A stretch of 64,000 nt of DNA, from positions 1-64,000 of the forward strand of contig JAULBX010021076.1 in assembly GCA_032358255.1 (NCBI GenBank), read 5' to 3'. Positions within the stretch are counted from its first letter, which is position 1, and each line of letters starts with the position of its first letter. The DNA comes from Heterotrichella gracilis (taxonomy: Eukaryota; Sar; Xanthophyceae; Tribonematales; Xanthonemataceae). The notes below the pieces were generated by a model, which saw only the letters and a program-made list of their open reading frames with translations, was not told the DNA's origin and did no database searches. Below are positions 10,601-21,815 of the stretch, one piece after another. Position numbers and translations under genes: made by a program.

Positions 10601-13600
10601 TGCGCCTCGGCCACACCCATCTCCACAGGCCCGCCGCAGTGCTTGATGGAGCTCACAGGCGAGGCCCCGGTGCCCCCGTCGTGGCCCGAGATCTGGATGA
10701 TGTCTGCATTTGCCTTGGCCACCCCGCTGGCCACTGTCCCGATGCCTGCCTGGGCAACTAGCTTGACGGACACCTTGGCGTTCTTGTTGACCTGGGTTGT
10801 GAGGGGGGTGGGTGAGGGGTTACATAGGGGTATAAAGAGCGTTTACCATATGCATGTGGCAGCCGGGAAGGAGTGTTGTAGAGAGTGATAGTGGGTGGGT
10901 TGTGGTGGGTACAGTGATCATGCGGTAGCAGACAATTGTTTCGATGCCTGCTGGCGGTAGAGGCTTGACAGACATCCCTGCAGACGCCTCTGTGCGCATG
11001 CGTTCAACCTGGGCAGGTTGCAGTGAACACGATACACGAACAAATCGCGCTATGCCCCGCAATGTGTTTGCCCCCCAGCATCCATCTTTCACCTGATGGA
11101 GGTCATAGATGAGCTGCGCCAGGTCCTCGATTGAGTAGATGTCGTGGTGGGGGGGCGGGGAGATGAGGGGCACGCCGGGCTTGGAGCGGCGCAGGTCGGC
11201 GATGTAGGGGCTCACCTTCTTGCCGGGCAGCTGGCCACCCTCACCTGGAGGAAACACACAGGAAATAAGGGGATATAAAAAAATGTCTTTTTATTTATCT
11301 TGCTGGGGAGCTGGCCGCCCTCACCTGGAAGAAACACAGGGGATAAGGGGATATTAAAATGGCCGCCCTCGCCTGGAAACGTGAAGAACAGATGCGAGTG
11401 CAATTATAGTAACAACAAAACACACAAAAGAAACACGTCTACTGAGCTGGGGTGCCTTCAAACTTCCCATCCTCAATACAATTTGTAGTGCAATCTCTAT
11501 TCCCACATCCCCCTCCCACACCACAGCCACCACCGATAGCCCCACGCCCGTCCAGGATGCCGTGCAGACGCTCCCTCCCCACCCCCACCCCCCATCAAAC
11601 CATACCCTCCCCACCACCCACCTGGCTTCGCCCCCTGCGCGATCTTGATCTCCAGCTGATCGGCGTTCACCAGGAACACGGGCGTGACCCCAAACCTGCC
11701 CGAGGCCACCTGCTTGATGCGCGAGGTGGCAATGTCCCCGTTCTGCAGGCCCTTGAGGTGGGGCAGGCGGGGGGACACGCCCCCAGCCACGTCATCGAGG
11801 ATCTCCCAGCGCACGGGGTCCTCGCCTGAGAGGGGGTGGGGGGGGCGTTCAGTTCTTATCAAAACATGGTTCAGCTTCTATCTTGACACCTAATGATGTA
11901 ATAAATCCATTTTGTAGGATCGCACAGCTTCATAATGGCAGCTTATTTCCCCTTGTTTTGTTGAGCATGCGTGTTCCCATCTCACTGCGGTGACACGTCA
12001 ACCGCATCTCAAGTTCATGGCAAGTGTGCACCTTTTCATCAAAATCCCCCAATCTAAAAGGGGTATCTCCCCTCACGCACCTCCCTCTCCCGAGTTTGAC
12101 TTCCCGCCAATGCGGTTCATTGCAATGGCGATGGTCTCGTGCGTCTCCCTGCTGATGGCGCCCAGGGACATGCCACCGGTGCAGAAGCGCTTCATCACCT
12201 CGGCGGGGGACTCAACCTGGGGTTGAAGGTTTAGGGTTTAGCGTCGGGTGTAGGGTTAAGGTTTCTGGCCAAGGAAGTCTCTGCGGAAGCCAAGCTGATT
12301 GTGTTGAAGTCCGGAGGAAATCTGTTGTTATTTTGGCCCAGGACTCAAGTTCCTGACCTTGATCCCGGTGCAGATGCAATGCAAAACCAATGGGGCAGGG
12401 ACCCGAGGCATCAATACAACAGAGGCAGGAAGGCCAGAAACAGACGAGGGGCACAAATTTTATATACTAGACCCTAACCTCAACACCTACCTCCTCGATG
12501 GGGATTGGCTCCCTGTCCGATGCCAGCGTGAGGCAGTCGCGCAGCACCGATGCAGGTGAGTTCTCAAAGTGCGCCAGGTAGGCGTCATAGGCGGCCTGAG
12601 GGGAGGCGCCCTTGTTGCCCAAGCCAATGGCCTGCAGGGGTAGGGGCGTTAGGAGATTGTTCATATACCGGTTAAGGGATTTGCGGGTTGACAAGATTGG
12701 AAAAGTGCGCCTCATGATTTAGACCAATGGCCTGAACCGCAGCAAACGAATCGTTGTTTCCCTCTTCACATACAAATGCAGAGTCCAGAGCAGAAAGTTG
12801 CTGCGTTCTTAGCTGTGCAAGCCCAGATTCTGACATGCATCTTGGCCTTACTTGCTATGATAACAGAAAATATGGTGCACAACCCCCACCCACCTTGTGC
12901 AGCAGCTTGGACATCTGCTGGTTGTTCGCGTGGTACTCCCCCTTGGGCTTGGACTGGATGAAGCCATAGTCCTCCAGCTTGCTCAGCGCCTTGCTGGGGA
13001 AGCCCTTGGCCCAGAAGGACTCCTGCTCGCGCTGGACATCGGCCAGTGACATGCCCCCGATGCGGCTCACACTGCCCTTGAAGGCCGCGTTGACCACGTC
13101 GGGGCCCAGGCCGTAGATCTCAAAGATCTGCGCACAATGGGACATAACAAAAACAGTTTATAAAAGCAATATAATTGTGTTGAATTTCAATAATTTTGTA
13201 CTCGTCCTTCCCCGTCCAATTTTGTGCTGGATGTCTGTTAGTGACAATCCCCCAATTTTGGCTCACACCCCCTTGACAGTCACGTCAACCACATCAGAGT
13301 TGAGGCCATAGATCTCAAACAAAAAAATGGTACCATTAAATTTTGTGAATGCTAGTCATTACCTGCGCGCCATGGTAGCAGTTCAGCAGCGAGATGCCCA
13401 TCTTTGACAGGATCTTGAGGATGCCCTTCTCCAGCGCCTTCTTGTAGTTCTTCTGGGCATCCTCCATGGACAGATCAGGCACCTTGCCTGCAGGGGGGAG
13501 AGAGGTTTGTGAGGGGGTGGAAAAAGTGCTGATTCATTTGTGCTGCTGGAAATTCAGTGTACCTGTGACCTGGCGCCCCCACCAACAAGTCCTGCACGTG

Positions 13601-16600
13601 GATTCTCCTCACGTACTATCTTATATTAGAAACATTTCCAGTAATAATGCAATTATGACAGGAAAACGTCAAGTGTACATGCTACGCTAACTCGTCTTCA
13701 ACAGATGTACCTCCTCTGCCCAAATTCCATCCCCACCTTGCTTGATGAGCGCCTCCGTCCTTGGGCTGGTGCGCCACTGCCTGACCCTAACCCCAATCTA
13801 AATCCCAAACCCTAATCAAAACCCTAATCAAAACCCTTCCTCGCCCCTCACCTTGCTTGATGAGCGCCTCCGTCCTTGGGCTGGTGCGCCACTGCCTGCA
13901 CGTCTCCAGGGCCAGGTAGGGGCACACAGCGTGCGCGCCATAGCCCACCAGCACACACACGTGGTGGGTGGAGAAGGCCTGGGCGGTCTCGGCCACAAGG
14001 GAGGTCTCGGTGCGCAGCCCAGTCCTGCAGATGGGAGTGGTTTATATTACATGTGTGTGACTATTAGAAGTCATAAGTGAATGCGAATGGTTGTGAGGAA
14101 AAGAGGTTCGACCCTGGCAATACCCTAGGGTAACCTTGGCTAGTTTTGCACGCTGGGCTTGTCCCCTCGCACCTGATGAGGTGGTGGTGCACGGCACCCA
14201 TGGCCAGCAGCGCCGGCAGTGGGGGGCGGGAGGGGTCCATGGGCCCATCCAGCTTGTCGGAAAGCACTGCAATCTCACATCCCGCGCGCACAGCTGCCTC
14301 CACATCGGAGCAAAGCTGCTTCAGGGCGGCTTCAAGGGCGCCGTCCTGTGAGGGTTTGGGGTTTAGGGTTTAGGGGGTTTGAACCGTTGCGCGCAGGAGT
14401 AGGCGAGACAGGTGGCAGTGTCTGTGCGTGTTGCGGCGCTTGGCACAACGATTTTGTTCCGCAGCCAAGGGTTTATGTACCCCTAAGAACTTCCTTGTGA
14501 AGACGCTGCATGCAAGCTCTGAGGCAGCAGCCAGCACCTCGAGCTTATTGACTCCACACATGCAACACACAACCGCCACCGTAGCATCCACCACCACCCC
14601 CACGCCATCCAAGCAACCCCCCATTCAACCCCCGCCATTGCTGCTTGCGTACCGTGCCAGCGGTGTAGCTGAGTGGGAAGGTCTGCACACTCAGCCCTGA
14701 GTCGCTCTTGATGGCACTCAGCTCAGACTCCAGCAGCACTGGCGACTTCAGCAGGATCTGCGGGGATGGCAGATGGAGGTGGTCAGAGTCGAAAAAAAAG
14801 GCCATTGATGGCATGCCTGTGTCCATGCAGGTAGGTCGCGTGGGGAATATGGATGGCGTAACCTTAGTGCACTCTGCAACAGCCAGAAAGTGCACTACAC
14901 ATGCGGCTGCCACTAACCCCCTGTGTGTACTGCTGAAGATGTTGCTTTTGCTTCTGAACCCCTTCCGACCCCCCCTGCAAATGCGCCCTGCCCTGCCCCC
15001 CCCCCTGCCCCCCTCACCTGCTTGTACGCCCCCTCCCCTGGCTGCAGCAGGTTGCCCCTCTTGCCCAGCCTGGACTCCAGGCTCATCACCAGGCCCTCAC
15101 GCAAGGGGTCGATGGGCGGGTTGGTCACCTACACAAAGAGGACGGGGTTGATCGCTTAAGGCTTGCTTCCTAGGGTTTATACTCCAGGCTCAAAACCAGG
15201 CCCTCACGCAGGGGGTCGATGGGCGGGTTGGTCACCTGGGGAGGAAGGAATACGGGTAGCTAATTGGGTGGTGCTCAGTTTACAGCCAGAGTCGTGACCA
15301 GGTGCAAACACATCCATTTCCATGCTTGCAACCCTGACCCATACATCCTCCACCCTGCTACTCAAAACGTTGTTTTGCTGTAACGCCTGCTTGCATGCTG
15401 TTGCACACCTAGCCCCCCCCACACTCACCACGCACACTCCAACCCCATTCCACCCACCTGCGCAAAGCGCTGCTTGAAGTAGTCTGGCAGCATGTGCGCC
15501 TTGTCAGACAGCACAGGCAGGGGAGAGTCATCCCCCATGCAGTAGGTGGCCTCGTTGCCGGTCTGTGCCATGGTCTCAACCACCATAGTGGTGTCCTCGA
15601 GGCCCATGCCTGGGGGGTGGGGGGGGTGGTGGTCAGGAGAGTGTGTGTGTGGATTGTATGCAACCCCTTACGCATATGAGACAGACTAGATGTCCAGTAA
15701 GCAGAGGTATATGCCTGCATACTAGGTATGCATGCATGTGCAAATCAGCAGCGGGTTTTCCATCATTATTCTGTCCTCCAACATGGTTCAGCTGCATCCA
15801 TCAAACTCCTGTGAATGGGGTGCCATCTCCCACACCCCCCCACCCCTTTCCACACCGCCCCGCCCGCACGCACCCACAGCTGCCTGCATGCGGATGGCGT
15901 CCGCAGCCGCCATGCTGCACTCCCCCTGGAACTTGCTGGCGTTCATGTCAGACAGGAGCGAGCAGCTGGCCTTGTTCCACTCCTTGTAGGGCTGTCTGGC
16001 CGCCACCTCCTTTGCAATCTGGATGTTATCCTTGAAGGTGCCGGAGTCCATATCCACCATCACCATCTGCCCGGGGCCCAGGCGGCCCTTGGCAACCACG
16101 TTCTCTGCATTGCTCAGCACGTCGCCCAGCACACCCACCTGCGCAAAGGGGTGGGTATTGCTTAGTTGAATGTGCACACGCCTTACATGAAGTTTTAGTA
16201 GAACTGCAACCAGCTCGTGCGGCGCGTTCTGATATACCTTTGTTGTCACTAATCTTACACCACCAAAAGGAGAGCAGTGTGGGGTGCGGCAACCCCCAAA
16301 ATCATCGCCAACCGCCACAGCTAAACACTTTCGATGACTGATCATCTCCCCCACAGCACCTGCCCAAATCAACTAGCCCTGGATCCCTAGTATGGCCTGA
16401 TTCCCCGCCCTCACCTCTGACGCCACATACACGTAGTCGTCGGCTGTCTGCCAGAAGCGCGCGGGGCGCAGCCCGTTGCGGTCCAGGCGGGCGCCGATGT
16501 GGTGGCCGTTGCTGAACACAAGCAGGGCAGGGCCGTCCCAGCCCTCCTGCATGCCCTCGTAGTACTCGTAGAAGTCGGTCACCTGGGGATTTGAAGCAGG

Positions 16601-19600
16601 TATACATATTCAGGACTCTGATAACATTTTTTACAACTAACAGAGCATTTTTCCCCCGTTTTTGAAGCACTTCAAATATATGGCCAATACTACCGTAGGA
16701 CACATGATCGGTGCTGCGCTGCCCAGAGGAGTGGATGCAGACGCGATGATTGCTTTAGCACTTCCTTGGCCATCCCACCCCACAGCCATGGCCCCACCTG
16801 TGGGTACTTCTGCTCCAGCTCGGGGTGGTTCCTGAAGACCTCAACACCACCCCAGGCTCAATCTAACCACAAATTACCCCTCCCCCCCCTTCCCCCCACC
16901 GCCAGCCCACACAGCTTGGGCAACCATTCATCTCATTCAACCCCCTGACCCCAACAACCCCCACCACCCACCTGTGGGTACTTCTGCACCAGCTCGGGGT
17001 GATTCCTGAAGGCCTCGGGCACCAGCAGCATGAGCGCCTCCTCCGGCTCAAACCCGGTGCGAATGAGCAGCTCAGCAAGGTGGTCCAGGTTGGCTGAATC
17101 GGATTCGGCTGCGTTGCACAGGGGGAGGAAGGAGGCCTCCCTGCCCTCCCACACGGGGTGGCTCAGGCCCGTCTGGCGGGAGGCCACCCAGTTGAGGTTG
17201 CCCTGCAGGGTGTTGATCTCACCTGCAAGAGAGGGTATGTTTATTGAGTGATTAGATAATATCAGATTACGCAACCCGAATTTTGACATTGCCTGGAGGG
17301 AGGGTGTTGATCTCACCTGCAGGGGGCAAAACGAGTTCTGGTTATTTTCTTGATTATTGTACGTATCTAATGTTCTTTACTTGATCCACTGTTGGCTTTT
17401 AAATGCACAGCGGGTTTTCTTGTAGCCTGGTGAGGTGTGAAGCTGACAACAGTAGGCATTAATTAATTGGTTACGAGCACCGTTGTCATTGGTGCGCGGA
17501 TGAGTGACTTGGTGGGCGTGTGTTGTGTGCTTACCATTGTGCCCCAGCATGCGAAAGGGCTGCGCCAGCAGGCAAAGGATTTAGGGTTTGGAAAGCCACC
17601 GTTCAGGCTTGAGCGCTCACCGTTGTGCCCCAGCGTGCGAAAGGGCTGCGCCAGCGGCCACTTTGGCACGGTGTTGGTTGAGAAGCGGCGATGGTATACC
17701 ACAAAGGAGGTGGTGAACAGCGGGTTGGACAGGTCCTTGTAGAACTGGCCAACCACCACGGACCGGAGCATGCCCTGCACAATGTAAGGGTTTAGGGTTT
17801 TAGGTAAAGGGTTGGACAGGTCCTTGTAGAACCGGGCAACAACCACGGACCGAGCATGCCCTGCGCGAAACAACCATGCGAAATTAAATCAGAGGAAGTC
17901 TGCGTAGCATACAACCCCAGGGGCGCTGGAAACTGATGTAACCGCAAGCGCAAGGCCAAGATGGGGGGCTGGGCACTGATAACCTTCCACCATACCACAC
18001 CCCACCCCGCCACACCCAAACAGCGTGCAAATGTTTTCCCATTCCCGTCCCCACCCCTAACCCCACCAGCCCTATCCCAGACCCACCTTGTACACGATGG
18101 TCCTGTTAGACAGCGTGCATGTGTAGAAGTCGGACTCCGCCTCGCCCATGTCCCTGGCCTTGCGCTGCTCAACCAGCTTGCGCACAATGAACAGCTTGCG
18201 CTCAAGCACGTCCTCATCGGACCCTGCGTTAGGGTTTAATAACACATTAATTTGCCATAGCCGTGGCAAACTGGTGTTGCACCACCCTGTTTGTCCCCTC
18301 CAGAGCCCTAGCCAACCCATACACCGCAGCCGTTCCCAGCGCACCAGTGATGTCCTCAGGAAGCGTGGCTGGGTGTCCATGGCAAAGCGGCCCACCTTGA
18401 TTGGAACATGTGCATGGCGTATCGAACTGAGCCCTCCCCACCGCCCCGGAGCCAAACCCCCAATCCTAGACCTAAACCTTCAAACTATTCCTTACCAGCA
18501 GTGTCCTCGATGACAATCTGCCAAAAGCGCGGCTGCGTGTCCTTGGCAAAGCGCCCCACCACCTCTGGTGCTATGGGCACCTTGCGCCAGCCCACCACCT
18601 TGAACCCCTCAGCCTGCGCCACCTCCTCGTAGATGGCCTTGGACTGGGCCTCAAGGGCGTCGTCGTTGGGCAAAAACAGCATGCCCACACTGCAAGTGGG
18701 TGCAATACAAGGTCTGTGGACGGTATACCATGGTGTATATGAATCCGTGCTGTTAGTTCAGATGGTGTGAGCAGAACAGCACAGCTTGACGACACTTTGG
18801 CAGGGCTGACTGATCAACAGTTGTGCCAAAACCAGCGCCACGAAGCGCCACGAAGCGCCACCAAGACCACAGCGCACCATCGTACAGTGCGCCGTGTCAT
18901 GCACGCTGGTGTACCATAGAGACTTCTGGCTTAGCCCTGGGGACCCCAAACCCGTCCACAGGCATATTACTATAAGGGATCTGTGTCACAGTTGCACTGG
19001 TGTATCGCACGCACCCTGCCGACTTCTCGTTCAGGCCTGGGAACTCGGCCTTGAAGAGTCCCCAGGGAATCTGGGTCATGATACCCGCGCCGTCACCCGA
19101 GTCGTCGTCTGCAGAGCAGGCACCCCTGTGCTCCATGCAGCCCAGGGCAGTGAGTGCCTGCACACGCCACAGTTGCAACCCGCTCAATATCCTGCCACCC
19201 ACCCCCCATATGCACACGCCGCAGTTGCAACCCACTCAATATCCCACCTCCCCAGGTGAAACCACTACCCAGCCAAGCCATTGAGCAGCACAACTTAACA
19301 GCAATAACAACCCATTCAGTGGTCCGCCCACTCGGTGTTCCACCCTCCTACACGCCACAGTTGCAACCCGCTCAGTACCCCGCCTATCACCTTACTGAAC
19401 GCTCGGGACTAGCATACTACTCAGTACCAGCATACTTCGGGCCTCGATGCGATGCGGCCAAGCGCCAGCACAGTAACCCCGCTTAGTCCCCCACCCTCAC
19501 GTCCATATGTGCGGGGGTACATGGCTACTATGCGGGTTTGTACCGAGCGATTACTGCGGTTGAGTTGTGCTGCTTATTCCATGAGCTTGGTGGCTGCTTT

Positions 19601-20515
19601 CACCCCCCCCATCCATATGTGCCGGGTGAACGAGGCAACAAGCTCAAGGTACAGGCAGCACAACTCAACAGCAGTAATCGCTCAGTACGCCACTTACTAA
19701 CACCACCCACCCACTAGTAACACAGCTGTTACTAAACCCCCATTCAATACCCCGCCCACTCAGTGTCGCACCCCACACATCCTACATATACAAGGTACCA
19801 CCCACCCACGTAAGCTACGCAGAGAGCAGCATAAATCAGGAGCAGTAGCCGTTCAGTAACCCACCTTTTGCACGATGTCATGGGTCTTCACGTTCTTGAG
19901 GCTGGCTATGAAACCCACCTGTGGGCGAGAACACAACGAAACGGGTTAGCTTGTTCTCGTTGTAGTGCCAACTATTGACAGCGGGAGCTGAGCATTGGGC
20001 TGGAGCACTCACTCCGCATGCATCCCTCTCCTTGAGGATGGTCTCCAAGTCAGCCACCTCGTTCAAGTTGAGCAGGGCTCCGACGGTTTCTGCCTGCGCT
20101 GCCGCTGGGGCAACAGCAGCTGCGGTTTGGGTGGACGCAGCAGCATCGCGCTGGCTGTCTGAAGGCCTCAAGCCGTTGAAGTGGCGAACCTGTAAAGGAG
20201 GAACAGGCTCGAGATGCCCACCCATGATATGCATGGAGCAATCCGAACTTCAAGCCTCGTCAGCAGTCTCAGTGTCGACGGGACGCAAGGCGGATAACCC
20301 ACAGTACCATGGCATCCGGGCAATGTGGGTGCACCGAGGCCCCGAACCCTCCTTGGCTCTCAGCCCCCACCCACCTGGTTAGCCTTCTTGTTGCCATTGC
20401 GACGAGAGGAGCGCCCGGTGGGGCGAAGGGCACCAACAAGACTCGGCTCAACGACGGTACGCCTGACACCTGCGTTCAGATTGCTCCCATGGAAGGAGCT
20501 AGCTCCGCATTCCAT
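7619..20515 (-). CDS. GLSF: Ferredoxin-dependent glutamate synthase (Fd-GOGAT), plastid
   Basis: Twenty-nine exons join in frame to about 1632 residues. On the - strand they start at 20515, 20189, 19918, 19157, 18689, 18223, 17774, 17222, 16582, 16138, 15609, 15128, 14757, 14345, 14024, 13487, 13127, 12631, 12216, 11825, 11244, 10791, 10222, 9841, 9480, 9201, 8769, 8310 and 7879, and the stop is at 7621–7619. The enzyme makes two glutamates from glutamine and 2-oxoglutarate in the chloroplast. The glutaminase nucleophile is the Cys of CGVGF (about residue 105), so the preceding part is transit peptide plus propeptide. CMEHRGAC and [16 protein letters not shown] follow. The FMN synthase domain is in exons 18–23, with 3Fe-4S cysteines in [17 protein letters not shown] (CX5CX4C, about 1243–1254). 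A Gly-rich C-terminal repeat domain ([17 protein letters not shown]) ends the protein, with no NAD(P)H subunit, hence the ferredoxin type. The start is uncertain: the ATG at 20515 is the first in frame, but an upstream exon is possible. Many introns carry exon echoes and CCCTAAA motifs. Confidence 0.96.
10340..10405 (-). repeat. Exon-edge echo (GOGAT exon 22, donor side)
   Basis: On the - strand this reads [15 protein letters not shown], a copy of [15 protein letters not shown] near the end of exon 22, about 200 bp downstream of the real sequence. The following residues are scrambled. Confidence 0.85.
10428..10491 (+). repeat. (CCA)n microsatellite in a GOGAT intron
   Basis: About 21 CCA/ACC triplets with one CAA interruption near 10462. 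It lies directly beside the exon 22 echo. Confidence 0.97.
10938..11016 (-). repeat. Decayed exon-edge echo (GOGAT exon 22, acceptor side)
   Basis: GATGCCTGC...GCTTGACRGACA...TCAACCTGGG matches the start of exon 22 (10740–10795). On the - strand it translates roughly as [18 protein letters not shown] against [18 protein letters not shown]. Confidence 0.7.
11301..11378 (-). repeat. Two tandem exon-edge echoes (GOGAT exon 21, acceptor side)
   Basis: CTGGCCGCCCTCACCTGGAA plus GAAACACAGG..ATAAGGGGAT repeats the real acceptor at 11230–11275. A shorter third copy, GGCCGCCCTCGCCTGGAAAC, follows at 11361–11380. Each keeps the AG acceptor on the - strand. Confidence 0.9.
13224..13320 (-). repeat. Old exon-edge echo (GOGAT exon 17, acceptor side)
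   Basis: The - strand reads [18 protein letters not shown], a stop, then [12 protein letters not shown], against [20 protein letters not shown], then [11 protein letters not shown], in the real exon. It is clearly related but heavily substituted, with an in-frame stop. Confidence 0.9.
13736..13783 (-). repeat. Perfect exon-edge echo (GOGAT exon 15, donor side)
   Basis: Forty-eight of 48 bases match 13851–13898, an offset of 115 bp. The copy includes the donor (CAAG|GTGGGG here, CAAG|GTGAGG at the real edge). The space between the copies is made of CCCTAA-like motifs. Confidence 0.97.
14350..14373 (+). repeat. Interstitial telomere-type motif array
   Basis: GGGTTTGGGGTTTAGGGTTT and AGGG follow directly. 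It sits next to the acceptor of GOGAT exon 14, so on the transcribed strand it forms a CCCTAAA tract before the AG. Confidence 0.85.
15181..15238 (-). repeat. Exon-edge echo (GOGAT exon 12, acceptor side)
   Basis: It repeats 15074–15131 at an offset of 107 bp with only about three to five differences, including the AG acceptor and the [14 protein letters not shown] coding start. Confidence 0.95.
16796..16842 (-). repeat. Exon-edge echo (GOGAT exon 8, donor side)
   Basis: Forty-seven bases match 16970–17016 with about three differences. The reading frame ([14 protein letters not shown]) and a GTGGGG donor are kept. Confidence 0.95.
17529..17575 (-). repeat. Exon-edge echo (GOGAT exon 7, donor side)
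   Basis: GTGCCCCAGCRTGCGAAAGG and the next ~15 bases repeat the end of exon 7, offset 86 bp, with a GTAAGC donor. Confidence 0.93.
17809..17866 (-). repeat. Exon-edge echo (GOGAT exon 7, acceptor side)
   Basis: GGGTTGGACAGGTCCTTGTA through GCATGCCCTGC repeats the first ~55 bases of exon 7 and its AG, offset 87 bp. A TTTAGGG tract separates the two copies. Both ends of exon 7 therefore have an echo at nearly the same distance. Confidence 0.95.
18343..18410 (-). repeat. Exon-edge echo (GOGAT exon 5, donor side)
   Basis: The - strand reads [20 protein letters not shown] against [20 protein letters not shown] in the real exon 5. It carries small indels. Confidence 0.88.
19158..19864. repeat. 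Expanded GOGAT intron with tandem and inverted repeats
   Basis: CACACGCCRCAGTTGCAACC occurs three times (about 19160, 19212 and 19350). A GCAGCACAACTYAACAGCAR family recurs at about 19284 and 19653, with a decayed copy near 19826. One copy is inverted (19541–19597 against 19632–19687), giving a hairpin with arms of about 55 nt. No coding sequence is seen in this 707-bp intron. Confidence 0.8.
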
Positions 20516-21815
20516 TCCCACCCTCTTGTGGTAGGTTCGAGATGCACGAAGTGGGTTCTTGACAGGCACACCACCTACTGCTCCAAACAGGGAAGAGGGA
20601 TGACAGCCAACAAGCCAACAAGCCTAACTCGCGATTACAAAGGAGGGGAGTTGGCAGCCGATAGGTGAATGTGACTGCTTCTCACGTTTTTGCCAGTGTT
20701 TTTGGCTGCTGTTCACAGCTTGCCCTCTCGACAACTCACGCTGCAACTTCACGTGCTGGATTTGAGCCCCGACCAGACAACGGCCCCTTTGACCTCGCGC
20801 AAATCTGGCATGGCGGAGCAAGGGCCAAATGTGTTTTCAGCGCTGACTGGGTGTGAGGACCCTCCCTCAGCCAAAAATGCACCCACAATTTGGAAATCAG
20901 ATCTCACTCCCCTGCCTGTTTCCACTCTGCAGAGTGCTGAGCCCCATAAGTGCACACGTCACGCATGTGCCGCCAAACCGACGTGGCCACCTAGGGGATC
21001 CCAGCAGGGTTTCAAGGGAGTTTCACAAATGCTTTCACCAGCAACTTGGCCCAATGCTCCCTGCAGAGCACCCTCACCCACGACATTTTCTGTCCTGTTC
21101 GAAGGCAACCTCAAACCAGACCAGAACAAAGGTGCGGCGCAGTACAAAAATATAGACAGCGATCGGACTGCACTCCAAGCAACCAGTAAGGACTACCCAA
21201 TGCACAATGCTGCCACGATGCGTCCCGCCACCACCACCATTGCCACCCACGTCAGCCTCAAGTGCCGTAGGATGCATGCCGCTTGCCTCAATACTAGTAG
21301 CATTATCACTTGCATGATAAATTTTTCAGTCCCAGCCAGTGGCTTAAAGCTCTTCCCCAAATTGACAGTAATTGTTATTATACAACCATTGATGCAAACC
21401 CCCCGAAAAGGTGCAGGCTCCCATCCCACCCCCACACCACACCACACCGCAAACAAACAAACTTATTCCCCACAACCCTTGTTGCCACTGACCAAGTAGC
21501 CCACACCAGCCTCTGCTACATTCGCCAGGCCTGCCATACCCGCAGAACAACAATTCCCACACTCCCAAGCTGCCAGTGGACCTCACACTGGTCCGTCTGC
21601 ACGTGGACATGTGTACCCATTGAGGTCCCCCTTGCTCTAGAATCACGCCGATTACGATCCCCACCCGCTGCGCAATTGGCACGGGGCTGCTACTGCAGCA
21701 GCGCCTGAGGCGCTAGCCCCACCTCCACCCGGCTCTGCCCACGCGCATGGAATTGCGCATCCTTTTCGGCAGCCCCGTGCACATTGCCTTCCGCCCGCAT
21801 CAGGCTTGCTGCCGC
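20516..21815. other. Region between the GOGAT start and the UBX gene 3' end
   Basis: It should hold the GOGAT promoter and 5' UTR and the 3' UTR of the UBX gene. A + strand open frame of 269 codons covers 20690–21499, but it starts at TTG, has no recognisable domain and is low-complexity in places, so I do not call it a gene. Confidence 0.5.

Noticed and set aside
20690-21499. Long + strand open frame of 269 codons opposite the GOGAT promoter region
   Set aside because: It starts at TTG, has no recognisable domain, is biased and low-complexity in places, and lies where a promoter and a 3' UTR are expected.
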